DNA of 64,000 nucleotides. Origin: Isoetes taiwanensis. Taxonomy: Eukaryota; Streptophyta; Lycopodiopsida; Isoetales; Isoetaceae. The notes beneath the pieces were generated by a model, which saw only the letters and a list, made by a program, of their open reading frames with translations, had not been told where the DNA came from and searched no databases. The stretch's first letter is position 1, and each line of letters starts with the position of its first letter. The stretch spans positions 16,154,872 through 16,218,871 of the forward strand of contig JAJEKV010000014.1 of assembly GCA_021234155.1 (NCBI GenBank), given 5' to 3'. Positions 53,476 through 64,000 of the stretch are shown one piece after another. Made by a program: the position numbers and the translations under genes.

Positions 53476-54373
53476 CTAGGGGTTATGCCATGTATCTGGG
53501 GTAAGGCATTGATAACCATAATTTATCATAAAGGGGGACATCCTGGAAGATTCCTGCTTCATGCTGTTATAAGCAAACTCGACCAGATAAATATAGTCAG
53601 CCCATTGTGATTGCTTACTCCACACATAACTTCTTAGCATGTCCTCTATAATGCGATTGGTCCGCTCTGTTTGGCCATCTGTTTGAGGATGATATGCTGT
53701 GCTCATAGCAAGCTTGGTCTGAATGGTGGTAAAGAAATCTTTCCAGAATGCTCTCACAAATTTGGGATCCCGTGTAATCTGGTAAAGAAATCTTTCCAGA
53801 ATTCGACACAATTACTCGTGGCATTCCGTGTAATCTGAAGATTTCCTTGGCGAAAAGCAGAGCAGTATCAAAGGCTGTATCCGTGGTACGGCATGGCAAG
53901 AAATGAGCCATTTTGGACAATTTGTCGACCACAACCATTAAGGCATCATATCCTCGGAGAGTTCTTGGAAGGCCCACAATGAAATCCATGGTTATTACTT
54001 CCCATTTGGCGTTGGGCACCTCCAGAGGTTGTAGCTCACCTGGGATTCTTAACTGTTCTGCTTTAGTCTGCTGGCATACCTGACACTGCCTAATGTATCT
54101 GGCAATGTCCTTCTTCATAGAAGGCCAGAAATAGCTGGAACGAATCTTAAAGTAGGTTTTCATAAACCCTGCGTGTCCAGCTATAGGGCTATTGTGCGTG
54201 TCATGAAGAATGAGTTTCCGTACTCCTGAAGTCTGCGGTACACACAACTTATCCTTGTGATATAATAAGTTGCCCTCCTTCTTATAGGCACGAAAAGCGT
54301 CGCACTCTGCATCCGTGCGAGCTTCTTTAGCCAAACTATCCCAAATGTCACAGAACTCCGGATCCGTGGCCAA
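53476..54373 (-). pseudogene. Integrase core, with a small internal duplication
   Basis: [20 protein letters not shown] and [11 protein letters not shown] (HHCC finger), ITMDFIVGLPRTLRG, then [20 protein letters not shown]. Around 53740-53810 a segment (ctggtaaagaaatctttccagaat) is duplicated and disrupts the frame at the second catalytic Asp, so the enzyme is dead. Confidence 0.85.
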
Positions 54374-54385
54374 GGTCTGCTCTAT

Positions 54386-55800
54386 CTATTTGCCAAACTC
54401 ACTGGTAAGCGTAGAAATGGCATTGCAATGGGTTCGGGTCACCAAGGGATGGCGTGACAATGAATCCGCAACCACATTGTGCTTGCCAGGCTTATACATA
54501 ATCTCGAAATCATACTCCTCCAAGAATTCCATCCATCTTCTTTGACGGAGATTAAGATTTGGCTGGGTGAATAAATAACGGAGACTTTGATGATCCGTAT
54601 CCAATTGGAACCTTCTACCAAGAAGGTAGTGTCTCCATATTCGCAGGGCACGGACAACGGCTAACAATTCCTGATCATGGGTAGGATACCGTTGCTCTGT
54701 CTCGTTCATTTTCTTTGAGTCATAAGCAATAACTCTCCCCTCCTGCATTAGGACCCCACCGGTGGCAATTTTGCTAGCACCTGTTGCCACTAGCTTATCC
54801 TGATCAGGATCGGGTAACGTGAGAACTGGTGCTGATGTGAGGGCATCCTTAAGCTGCTGGAAGCTTTGCTGGACCTTCGTCTTCCAGTGCTCCATCCAAT
54901 CTTTCACCTTTTCCTGCTTGGTGAGATTTGTAAGAGGAGCTGCAATCTTTGCAAAATCCTTTACAAATTTCCGGTAATATCCCGCTAATCCCAAGAAGCT
55001 GCGGATTTCGGAAACATTCCCTGGAATAGGCCATTCCCTTACGGCCTCTATCTTTATGGGTCTCAGAGCAATTCCTTCAAGGAAATGATATGGCCTAAAT
55101 AATCAACCTTCGGAGTGGCGAACTTGCACTTAGAGAACTTGGCATAGAGTTGATGACGTCTCAGCTTTTGTAGGGCCAATCTAAGATGTTTCTCATGTTC
55201 TTCAAGGGTCTTACTGTAGATGAGAATGTCGTCGAAGAAAATAACAACAAAATCATCCAAGTATTGTCGGAAGACATCATTCATTAGTCACATAAACGTT
55301 GCTGGGGCATTAGTTAATCCAAAAGGCATAACTGTAAATTCATAATGCCCATACCTAGTGCGAAAAGTGGATTTCTGGATGTCCTCCTCCTTGATCCTTA
55401 TCTGATGGTATCCGGAGCGAAGATCAATCTTTGAGAAATACTTAGCCCCTTGTAACTGATCCATTAGGTCATCTGCCCTAGGCAAAGCATAGCGATTCTT
55501 GATGGTATGCTTGTTAAGTTGTCGGTAATCAATACACATCCTCAGTGAGCCGTCCTTTTTCTTAACAAAGAGAATAGGGGCGCCAAAAGGCGAAACACTA
55601 GGTCGGATGAAACCTAGGTTTAATAGCTCTTGAAGTTGCTTCTTAAGTTCTACCAATTCTGGAGGACTCATACGGTACGGAGCCTTGCTGGTAGGCTTGG
55701 TACCTGGTTCTAAAGCTATTTCACATTCCACCCCTCTAAAAGGAGGAAGCTTCAATCTCATCAGGAAAAAGATCACCAAATTCGCGGAGAAGATTAGCAA
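54386..55800 (-). pseudogene. Reverse transcriptase and RNase H
   Basis: [57 protein letters not shown], then [15 protein letters not shown] after a stop (ATFM*). RNase [30 protein letters not shown]. In the DAS box, the usual D reads G ([18 protein letters not shown]), a likely inactivating change. There are two frame breaks. Confidence 0.88.
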
Positions 55801-56544
55801 TCCCTACGGGAGGGCGCCGACATTTGTTTTTGCTTAGCATCCGACTCGATGGAAGCAAGCATAACGATGCAAAGGAGCTTTTCCTTGTGTATAGCTTTAT
55901 CTAACCGCCTGATGGACATAGATCGCAGGATTGGGTTGAGAGGTTCACCTTTACTTGATTCGATTACTCCGAGCTCCATTAGTCGCATTGAAGGTAACTT
56001 CTCTCTTTTCGCAGTCTATGTTCGCTTTTGCGGATGCCAGGAATTCCATACCAACAATGAGGTCATATTTGCCAATATCCATCAATTCAGCCCCTAAAGC
56101 AACCGGTGCACCTGGGAGTTGCATGTTGAGATTGATGCGACGACCATGGGTATGCCTGACTTTACCACTGGCTAGAGTGACAGGTCTCGGACGGGACCTT
56201 AATGTTTCTAGACGTAAGACATGGGCCATCCTAGGAGAAGCAAAATTATGTGTACTTCCCGTGTCCATAAGAATTACAAAAGGCTTCCTGTCTACTTGGC
56301 CTATGGTAGAAATAACAGCAGGCTGACTTTCAGCATTGCCGGTTTCTATAGCTGCAAGGATATGAGACGCACCGTGAACGTAATCGGGAGCCTCCTCCTC
56401 GACGGGTTGTGTTGTTTCGAGGTCATCCCAATCGAGGTCGGCCATGGCCAGTTGGGCAGTCTGCGTGACATAAGGGCAATTCTGCATGAAGTGTCCCGGC
56501 CTCATACACCTGTAACATGCCTTATCTCGGCGGAGCTGTTTCAC
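55801..56544 (-). pseudogene. Zinc knuckle and aspartic protease
   Basis: CYRCMRPGHFMQNC knuckle, then VILMDTGSTHNFASPRM (DTG intact), VGMEFLASAKANIDCEKREV. The frame breaks after FNATNGARSNRIK, leading into the linker before RT. Confidence 0.82.
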
Positions 56545-57404
56545 TCGCCTCTTTAGGAATAGATCAGAAGAGGTTCGAACTTCCTTACCGGCATTGTTCT
56601 GCTTATCAGGTGCACTAAAGGTGACCTTCTTTTCCTGACAGCCATAAGAGTTCTGCTGAGAGGGTCCCGGACTTGGGGAGCGGGGTTTGTAAGGTGTGGA
56701 TGGCCGTGGCTGCGAGTAAGGCGCAGGACGTGGATACCGGGTTCTTTTGGCGTGTCCTCCTCGAGGCTCAATGCTTTAGCCTCTGCCTCGCGAATCGATT
56801 TTGGGTCTATGGCCTTAACCATTCGTTTGATTGATGGTGCCAATCCCTCAATATAGCCTTCCACCGCCCTTTTCTCATTCATACCAGGTACATACAACCT
56901 CAGGCGCATAAACTCATCCGTGTAAGCCTGCACGGACATACTCTTTGCTCCAACCTTGTAGAAAGTCGGATCTGTTGGCATTTATGAAAGACGGGGCACA
57001 TAATGCGACTTGAAGGCCTTGGCAAACTTTTCTCAAGTTGTGACGCTCCTCGTCCAAATGCTTGGCTCGCATAGCCCTTCCACCAAATACCGGGCAGCCC
57101 TCGTAAGGTTGGTGGTGGCAACCTTTCCTCAGATCTTTTCTCGTCATTCCGTAAGACTTCCCAAACTCCTTCATCTCATCCAACCGTGACTCGGCGTTTA
57201 GACCGCCTTCGGGGATTTCCCATCAAACCGGGCCAATTTCCTATTCTTCCATATACTCGTTATAGTCAGATCAACCGCCTTACGGTACTCTTTGTCTCGG
57301 CGCTTTGCATGGTCACCACGATACCGATGAACCGTAAGATACGGAAGTGGTTGATCGTGAGGAAGTGGCACTATCTTTAGAGGAACGGGTAACGCTTTTA
57401 GCAT
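56545..57404 (-). pseudogene. Gag, frame-broken
   Basis: Pieces in three frames: YRKAVDLTITSIWKNRKLAR, MDEMKEFGKSYGMTRKDLRK and MSVQAYTDEFMRLRLYVPGM with AVEGYIEGLAPSIKRMVKAI. The frame leading into the zinc knuckle (LFLKRRVKQLRRDKACYRC) is open, unlike the amber codon at the same place in the other element. Confidence 0.78.
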
Positions 57405-57881
57405 GAGGCCTCCTCCTTGCGTGCAGGACTAGCTCCGTGGGGAGATGGTTGCAGTGTGGACTCGGTGGTAGCGAGGTAACTCCGGCCCATCCTCCCGGTT
57501 TGTTGCGGTGGGTTGGCATGCAATACATAGGTTCGTAATTCGCCTAACCGCCTTTTCATTAACATCGGTTCCTCGTTCAGAGTCACTTATCGGGCGTTGG
57601 AGGGTGTCCGCCAAGCGCTTTCGCACCGCCTATATCGAAAGCATTCATGGAAGCATAAGCGTACGCATAATAACATACAATTTTATTTAGATAACAATTC
57701 GACAAAGGACAAGAAAAAGTACAAATAGAAACTGATGTTTCATTTCATTCAAGTTGAGTATAACAACAAGTTGATTGGTACAAGGGTTGGCACAGAAGGA
57801 GGTATTATACAGTGGAAGTTTTAAAGTTCTACTGGCACACAACGTAACAACAACAAAAACACATAACTTGAGGGACCAAGC

Positions 57882-58335
57882 CTAGGGGTTCGCAAAGAGG
57901 TACAGGATCGAGTAGCGGACACTCTCCGCATGACCCCTAACGAGCTTGTAGCGTGCCCAGGCTTGTACAATTACTGGTTGGTATTCCCACGTTGGGCTAA
58001 CAATGAGAAGATTGAAAAGCCTTCGCAGGGCATAGAAGAGTTGCCACATATGGTCGTTGGCATCCTCGAAAGCCTCGTGCCTAGTCATGCTCCAATAGTC
58101 CCAGGTACGGCACAGCGTTTGCTTGAGGTCCTGGAAAGCTCTGTCCCTAAGGATGTTGACTATCTCCAACCCTTTGTCAGGATCATAGGGTTCTCCTGGT
58201 GGCGGGGGTTCCATCTCGTAACCTTCATCCCATTCTGGATATTCTCCATATCTTTGGCCATAGTCTTGGTCGGGCGGCCCGGGGTCATCCCTCCTTACCA
58301 TGTCGGTAATCCTCTCTTCATATTCCCAAAGGGTC
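57882..58335 (-). CDS. Hypothetical ORF between gag and the accessory ORF
   Basis: A 139-codon frame, extendable upstream to a splice-acceptor-like TTGTCTTGCAG (about 58340) with ETLWEYEERITDMVRRDDPG. It is Pro/Asp-rich first (EMEPPPPGEPYDPDKG), then a helical-looking part DRAFQDLKQTLCRTWDYWSM. No family is recognised. The other element has gag exon sequence here instead (LEFQAQGDQTPLGQFQPRNL). Confidence 0.45.
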
Positions 58336-58565
58336 TCTTCTGCAAGACAATTGAAATGAATGTAGAGGGTTGTATAGTTTTGTTATAGATCAAAGTTCAA
58401 TAACCAGCAACACATGATAGAAGGAATAATTCTCAATTGTATTCATAAAGATAGTCTTTACAATCGATGAAAAGAGAGATGTATCATATTATAAAGTGGC
58501 TAAAGAATTTGCCAACCCAAAATTCCACAATCATACGCAAGACAAAAATGCGTAGTACAATTAGT

Positions 58566-59798
58566 TTAAGAGCTAGGTCCTCCCTCTTCACTCGTAGGCC
58601 CAGGAGGTGGTGGTGGCGGTCGGTGTCGCAGCAGAGTCACCCCGGGGTCTACGGTGGCAGCCGCAATAGATGCAACCTCTGGTGGATAGGCAACGGCCAA
58701 TGGGGCTGCCGTAAGAAGCTTCATGCTCATCCAGGGCGCGATGTCCTGACCTAAGGCCATCATGGCGAGATCCCGTCGCACGAGTACATAAGTAAATGTA
58801 CGGTAGGGGAGCTTCTTGTGCCCCAGCGTAGAGAGAGCACGGAGGGCCCACCATGAAGCTTCAGCCTCCGGACCTAAATCCCGGGCCATAAAAAGGACTT
58901 GCCCATGTCGAAAGGCTGACAAAAAGAAACGGGTGAGGTGGTTGCCCGATACCTTCCCTTGCGGGGTCTCTGATGTGGCCACCTCCTTATCCAAATCCAT
59001 GGAAACCTCCTCTTCCTTAAGTTCTTGTTGCTCCTCCTTCACATGAGCAGGATTATGATATAAATCCTCTCCCTCGTCATCTGAACCCGAGGGAACCTCA
59101 ACCATATTGATGTTTGGGATGTGAGGTCCCATAGCCGTGAAGGCATCTGGTGAGGGCTGAGAGGCCGGCTCCTGCATCACGAAGTCCCGAAGCCGTAGCA
59201 ATGTCTCGGCGGGTTCGATAGTCTCCTGGCGGAACTGGAGCAGCTGCTGCACCTCCGAAGGTAACTCAATAGAAGTAAAGTCGATGAAATCATCCATGCA
59301 ATACTCTGCAAGCTCATAAAGCACGTGGTCTTTACGCTTGCGCCTAAATCCAGCCACCATGTGATAAGTCCAGATAATATCATCCAAGAGAAGATATTCT
59401 TGCCCTTGGTGATAAATAACTGGAAGGGCATCCAGCCCTGACAAGCCTACCGCTTGCTCACGGCGCGGTGGCAGCTCTTCCGCTAGCTGCTTCCAACGGG
59501 CGAAGTCGCCCATGCCTATATGTTCGTCTTCCCCTTCCTCGGAAGACTCAGGCAGTTTGCCTTTCTCTACAGGCAAGGTTTCATCCTCGACGTACTGGTC
59601 CATGAGGATAGCTAGGGCGAAGGCGACCTCAAGGTATTGCCGCCCCTGATGCTGCACAACGGGCAGGTGTTTGCCCCATCGGAGCTTCCCCTTCAGCACA
59701 TCATATGCATGGGTGTCCCCTCCTAACATCTCCCGGACTACCTCCCGCTCCAGATATAGTTGGGGAGGATCCCCAAGAGGAATACACAGAGGGAGCAT
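58566..59798 (-). CDS. Conserved accessory ORF, second copy (410 codons)
   Basis: Intact frame. It matches the 505-codon ORF at 31271-32788 in several blocks (HQGQEYLLLDDI; acidic Glu/Asp region; HLTRFFLSAFRHGQVLFMAR; GPEAEASWWALRALSTLGHK; YVLVRRDLAMMALG). The N-terminal half has two similar phrases (VVQHQGRQYLEVAFALAILM and VIYHQGQEYLLLDDIIWTYH), hinting at an internal duplicated domain. Its intact state amid frame-broken neighbours is notable. Function unknown. Confidence 0.7.
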   Translation of the reverse strand: MLPLCIPLGDPPQLYLEREVVREMLGGDTHAYDVLKGKLRWGKHLPVVQHQGRQYLEVAFALAILMDQYVEDETLPVEKGKLPESSEEGEDEHIGMGDFARWKQLAEELPPRREQAVGLSGLDALPVIYHQGQEYLLLDDIIWTYHMVAGFRRKRKDHVLYELAEYCMDDFIDFTSIELPSEVQQLLQFRQETIEPAETLLRLRDFVMQEPASQPSPDAFTAMGPHIPNINMVEVPSGSDDEGEDLYHNPAHVKEEQQELKEEEVSMDLDKEVATSETPQGKVSGNHLTRFFLSAFRHGQVLFMARDLGPEAEASWWALRALSTLGHKKLPYRTFTYVLVRRDLAMMALGQDIAPWMSMKLLTAAPLAVAYPPEVASIAAATVDPGVTLLRHRPPPPPPGPTSEEGGPSS

Positions 59799-60156
59799 CT
59801 CCTCCTCAGAAATCTAGAAATCCGCATAATCCGGATGCCTCGCATGTTGGCAAGGAGATCTAGGCGCCGGCATAGCAAAGGCCGCAGCAGTCGAACGGGA
59901 CTTCATGGATCCCATTGCTCTCGATCATGGTACCAGCGGCAAGGTCACGCCATGGCTGAAAGGGAGATGAGAGGAAGAGAAACAATCCTAACAATTGAAA
60001 TGAACTTTTAAAGTCCTTTTTAACTCCTTTTATTTTAGGCCGACGCCAGCATTTTTTTCCATTTTAATACAAAATAAATAAGTTTTTAATACAAATAAAA
60101 GTTTTTATTAAATACCAAAAAAAAATATTTACAATGTGGAGCCCAGCAAAAATATG

Positions 60157-60645
60157 CTAAGGATGCTCCCCCCGAATCCTGCGGGCGAGGGCTAAGTCCT
60201 TAGGCATTATGGTTACCCTCTTTGCGTGGATCGCGCAAAGATTGGCGTCACCAAAAAGTGCCACGAGGTAAGCCTCCGCAGCCTCCCGGGTGCCAAAATG
60301 GCAAAGGTCCGAAGCCGGAGGTCGGTCTTAAACTCCCCGTGCAATCTCCGGGACCAACCTTCGGAAGGGCACCGTGATCGTAAGTCGTGGTGGACTTCTC
60401 GAACTTGGCGGATTTCAAGAAGGCCACGCACCGGTCGGTACCGATGGGGCTTCCTTTGTGGGGCGGGTTTTGTAGGCGGCCCCTTCGGTGCTGGCACCGT
60501 CTTAGCCCCCGGTCGGCCGGGAGCTATCCACTTTGCTTTGCCCGGACGGAGCTTGCCTTCTTACCAAAGGCCCCCGGGTCCTTAGTTTGTCTTTATCTCG
60601 ACCGTTAGGCCTTCGGGCTAACCCCTTCTTCCGGTGCTTAATGGT
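60157..60645 (-). pseudogene. Histone H3-like gene, near full length, frame-broken
   Basis: In order on the minus strand: a basic tail TIKHRKKGLARRPNG, then GQSKVDSSRPTGG and (shift) KTVPAPKGPPTKPAPQ. RKPHRYRP and (shift) LEIRQ follow, then VPFRRLVPEIARG (alpha1) and [10 protein letters not shown] (loop 1/alpha2 start). Another shift leads to [20 protein letters not shown] then [20 protein letters not shown] (alpha2-alpha3) and a stop at 60159-60157. Every H3 core landmark is present, in H3 order. The tail lacks ARTKQTARK in this copy; its ...KHRKK start is more like divergent or centromeric H3 tails (tentative). It lies between the primer site and the accessory ORF, as in the other element. 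Confidence 0.85.
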
Positions 60646-62158
60646 CACATGTTATTGCCGTGGGGTTGGACCCGACCCACCGCCGATTGCCCCTCCGGCC
60701 CCGCTGGGTTCACCTGGTCCTGCCGATCCCTCTCCTCTGTTCAAGCTTCTCCCGTTCCTCCGGGACTCTCCTCGGATCTTCTTGAATCCCGAGCAAAATG
60801 TTGGGCTGCGTTTGGCGAAGAAGTTCAAGATGGTACCGGCCGAGGGGCGAGGCCCATATCTATCTGAATGGTTGTCAGATAGTCTATGCTGATGTCGGGG
60901 ATTTCCCCCCATATAAAGCTGTTGGAATCCTCGTCCCAGCGGTATGGGGAACCTCTATTGCTCTGCCATCTATGACGGCAAAGCCATCCCCCAGAGATAT
61001 TGTACTCTCTTCCCCTAGCCGCCGATTCGGCCTCAATCTCCGATGGTCATCTTCCTTGGCCAAGCCTCGATACGACGGCCGCCTCGATGTCCTCCTCCCC
61101 GGATGCCCCTCTTGTTCAGAGGATAGAACTTAATCAAACATCATGACCATGTCATGTCGCCGACAATGGTGTAGGAGAGTCGGGCGTAAGATTCACCGGA
61201 TCGGGAATGGCTCAGAAGTGATAGATAGGATAGGGAATCCTATCATTATTCTCGACCCGGTTCACCAACTCATCCGTAAAGATGTCGATGAAGGCCGGCC
61301 TCCAGAGCCATGTGCCGGGCAATCAAGGCATAGATCTGCACTATACTTAAGGTCTTTGGGTCTATGGTACTCTTGGTATTGGCCATAACTGTGGTACTAA
61401 GGTCTACGGAGTCGGGCAGTGAGGCGCTTGTGGCGAAAGAGGCGGCAAAGAGGGCGCTAGGGTTCGCAAGGCACAAGGGCGGAAGAGGAGGATCAGGTCT
61501 GGTGGCGATGGCGGCCGTCGGCTCTGGCGGTCGAAGGCGCTGAAGACAAGGCGAAATAAGACAACTAAAAGAAATTTGAACGGCCAATTAACTTTTGAAA
61601 TTTTAAGATTTTCCTTATTAACTTTTAATTTCATTATTATTAATTAATTATATGGCGAAAATACGCAGCGCATACGGTCGGGCGCCGGCTGCATTATCGC
61701 GGTTTTCTCGCCTCGACTGTGGGTCGCCGAAAAGCTTGGCGCCGAGTTGATTCGGCGGGGCCGCGTTGACTCTGCGATGGTCGGCGCCGACTGCATTTTC
61801 GGCTCTTCCACCATGACTGCAAGACGATAAAAAGCAAGCGGCGCCCGGATTGGTTTTCGGGCCTACCCTTGACCGCTTTTTCGCGAGAGACGACTATTCT
61901 AGGTAATTTGAGTACGCCCGATCCAATGGAACCACTTCCTCCCGGGTCATCCGAGCTACCCAATCGACATTTACAACTCCTCCAATCTTGGGCCCTCCAG
62001 TCGCCCTATCTTCTTTAAAACTATAACTTCCTAATTTAACCTAACACCGAACCAAACATCAAAGAGGACTGACAACACATCAACTTAGCCTCTTCCTAAC
62101 TACCGTACTACGCGTTAGTGTTTGGCCAGTGCTATGATTTCGACCACTCGAAATCAAG
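60646..62158 (-). other. Leader of the second Ty3 element
   Basis: GC-rich, with open but unrecognised frames (61270-61587: MAVQISFSCLISPCLQRL...; 60652-60912: Gly/Pro-rich). The SIVQIYALIARHMALEAG stretch (about 61290-61350) reads like real protein, but I cannot assign it. Frames break often. Confidence 0.35.
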
Positions 62159-62170
62159 GCTCTGATACCA
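62159..62170 (-). other. Primer binding site (tRNA-Met type)
   Basis: The minus strand reads TGGTATCAGAGC next to the LTR. Confidence 0.85.
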
Positions 62171-62171
62171 T

Positions 62172-63762
62172 CATCACGCCTCCCAATATATATATACACG
62201 ACCCAGGTATACATGCGGGGACTTTCCCTCCCATGGCGACCATCGCGCCAGAGCGGGGCCCTCCATCTAACCCGGCCGCCTCACGAGAGGGCGCCGGTGA
62301 AGGACACGGAGGGGTCATTCGCCCACGCCGATGAAGCCTACGCATGTGAAGCATGAATACAAGGGTTAGCACACAGCATAAATCACATATAAATAACCAC
62401 CACGAAGGGTGGCACATCCATCCAAATACCAACGGCAAAGAATATGCATCTAAGACTAAGAAAACACCCAAAACCCGGGTTCTACCCCCGCTCGGACTCT
62501 AGTGGGGAGCCATCGATCTTGGGTCTCGGGGAGATCGGCCGACCGAATCTTGGCATGGTGTTGGCTGGCATAGAACATCGGCTAGGGTTGTCCACTCCAT
62601 CCGCCCCTCACGTGCACACTTTGCGGATGGGTCGAAGTCACGCTTATGGCCCGCTTATAGCCTTGGGAGACGTAGACTCTAGGGATCACCCTTTGAGTCT
62701 ACTCGGGTTCATGACACCTGGTCCGATGAGGCGTGTGGGGGCGTCCCCTTCCGGGATCACGATGGTGTCGTGGGTGAGCTAGAGAATACGTGGCCGCCAC
62801 TGGCGACCCCGCATCCGTGCATCCTAACTTACTCACCCTAATTCTACTCAAAGTGCATGGTGCCCCATACGGGTCACACCACTACACCTGAGGGAGTGTC
62901 GGACCCATACACGCCCTCCACGTGGCCCCGGCCATCAGGCCTAGCCTTTGTAGGAGTCTCGGGGAGCCTTTTATGCTCGTGCAAGACCCCACCCCCTACT
63001 TCACCACTTGTGGTCCCTTGTGCGGTGCTAAGCCGGACCATAGCTGCCTATGACCCGGTGGGCTCTTGTGCACTGTGCCTAATCTAGTAGGGCATTTAAG
63101 GAAGTACTAGGAGCATTCTATACTTGAGCTCGAGAGGCCTCTACCCCCTTTTAACCCCCAAGTTTCTTGGAATTTCTTGAACTAACTCATAGAGACATCG
63201 ACCATTCCATATGAGCATCATTCATAATTGAACAATATTCCTAGTTACCAAAGAAGGGTTAATCCAACCAAAGCTAGTCGGACAAGAACACCAAAGTATT
63301 ATTCTACAAATTGCAAATTAAACTACCAGCGACCAAGTGTTTTCGGCTAGAGCCGTTGTCAAGGGGTGCCTCCATAGTGTCATCTTGGGGTGGCAAAGAA
63401 TCGGTTAAAGGGTGTCTTGGCGACATGGAGGTTCAAGTACTGGGCCCCGAGCTTAGTCCGCTTCCCTCGGGGCCGGGTTGGGTCGAAATTGGGGTGAGAT
63501 GGGGGGGTGTATTTGTCACTTGGTGGCTTGGTTTAGAAACCCCCATGCTAGCCACCCAGGTTATGCCAAATGGCACCTTCCCACCATTAGGTGTCTTAAT
63601 AGCAAGTATTTAGGTAATTATCCTTTATAATTAAGTTAGCATAGCTAATTAAATCCATTGTGGCCAACCCCCTAGGTCAACATGCCCCATAGTGGTGTAT
63701 CTATACTGGGTGACGTGTCAATATATTTATACGTATACCGTATAAATACTTGGAACGTCACA
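62172..63762 (-). repeat. 5' LTR of the second Ty3 element
   Basis: Diverged match to 50725-52322 over its whole length. The start reads CATCACGCCTCCC in place of TGTGACGCTCCC, so its terminal bases are damaged; the end GGAACGTCACA is intact. Confidence 0.85.
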
Positions 63763-64000
63763 GGTGTCTCATGACAATTGAATTAGCATAAAAATTAACT
63801 TACCTTAAAGTTCAAGTTATCAAACATGGACAAATTTATAAATTTTTATTTCATCAATCGATAAAGGGGCATAAGCTAATGCGATAGTTTTTTATTTATT
63901 GTATACGAAGCTAGACAGATGTAAGGAAAATTGGCCAGCTATCTTTTTCGTTTCATGTCCATCAAATTTTTAGAAGTGCCAAGGAGTTTTCCAATCTTTT
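63763..64000. other. AT-rich flank
   Basis: No gene or repeat recognised. Confidence 0.5.

Larger units (their letters stand above)
50725..63762 (-). mobile_element. Second, older Ty3/gypsy chromovirus with H3-like module
   Basis: Minus-strand layout: 5' LTR 63762-62172, tRNA-Met primer site, leader, H3-like pseudogene, 410-codon accessory ORF, 140-codon ORF, gag, zinc knuckle/protease, RT, RNase H, integrase, chromodomain, polypurine tract, 3' LTR 52322-50725. Most coding parts carry frameshifts. The LTRs are alike along their full length but differ by many small indels. Flanks GATCA (left) and GGTGT (right) are not a duplication, so recombination between copies may have joined these ends. 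Confidence 0.85.

Noticed and set aside
60157-60645. Host histone H3 gene
   Set aside because: It lies inside an LTR-bounded element on the element's coding strand, with a homologous module at the same place in another element, and is divergent and frame-broken.

Overview
The window is plant nuclear DNA, most likely from a large, repeat-rich seed-free vascular plant such as a homosporous fern. Grounds: an intronless PLS-class PPR gene, nested Ty3/gypsy, Ty1/copia and non-LTR elements, spliceosomal-type introns and a CACTA-type MITE. The exact organism is inference. There are no bacterial features, no tRNA or rRNA genes and no CRISPR array. Only two candidate host genes are visible: the PPR gene (2144-3862, minus) and a small hydrophobic protein (48134-48460, plus).

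Region 5.5-41.8 kb is a nest of transposons. An old non-LTR element on the minus strand (6400-7150 and 41183-41800) appears split by a minus-strand Ty1/copia element (about 7200-8108 and 38550-41200). The copia element is in turn split by a plus-strand LINE (8109-38549) with a 14-bp target-site duplication. Two elements sit inside the LINE's ORF2. The first is a 12.4-kb DNA transposon (11242-23645) with about 31-bp terminal inverted repeats and a 4-bp GATA duplication; removing it restores the LINE reading frame exactly. The second is a Ty3/gypsy chromovirus on the minus strand (24662-36367) with a 5-bp ATGGA duplication, a tRNA-Met type primer binding site and a polypurine tract.

The DNA transposon looks like an undescribed system. 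Its plus strand carries a degraded DDE-type transposase of the kind annotated as DUF7869. Its minus strand carries an intron-containing, frame-broken gene whose pieces read as a ParB-like motif, a divergent beta-class DNA-methyltransferase-like core and an FCP1/NIF-like HAD phosphatase. Two near-identical TATA promoters and an acidic nuclear-type protein follow. At least 18 short palindromes of the type CACGCYWGGCGTG are scattered through its introns and spacers.

The other standout is in the Ty3/gypsy elements. The element at 24662-36367 encodes, upstream of gag, a protein that begins with the histone H3 tail MARTKQTARK and ends with the H3 alphaN/alpha1 helices. A related element at 50725-63762 carries, in the same relative place, a frame-broken but nearly complete H3, including the alpha2/alpha3 part. 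Both elements also share an extra conserved ORF between the H3 module and gag. A third, deleted and chimeric Ty3 copy lies at 42457-45727 on the plus strand.

Many frame breaks cluster in GC/CpG-rich stretches (11.6-18 kb and 55.8-63.7 kb). They may be true decay or consensus errors, so broken genes are described as pseudogenes with that caveat.
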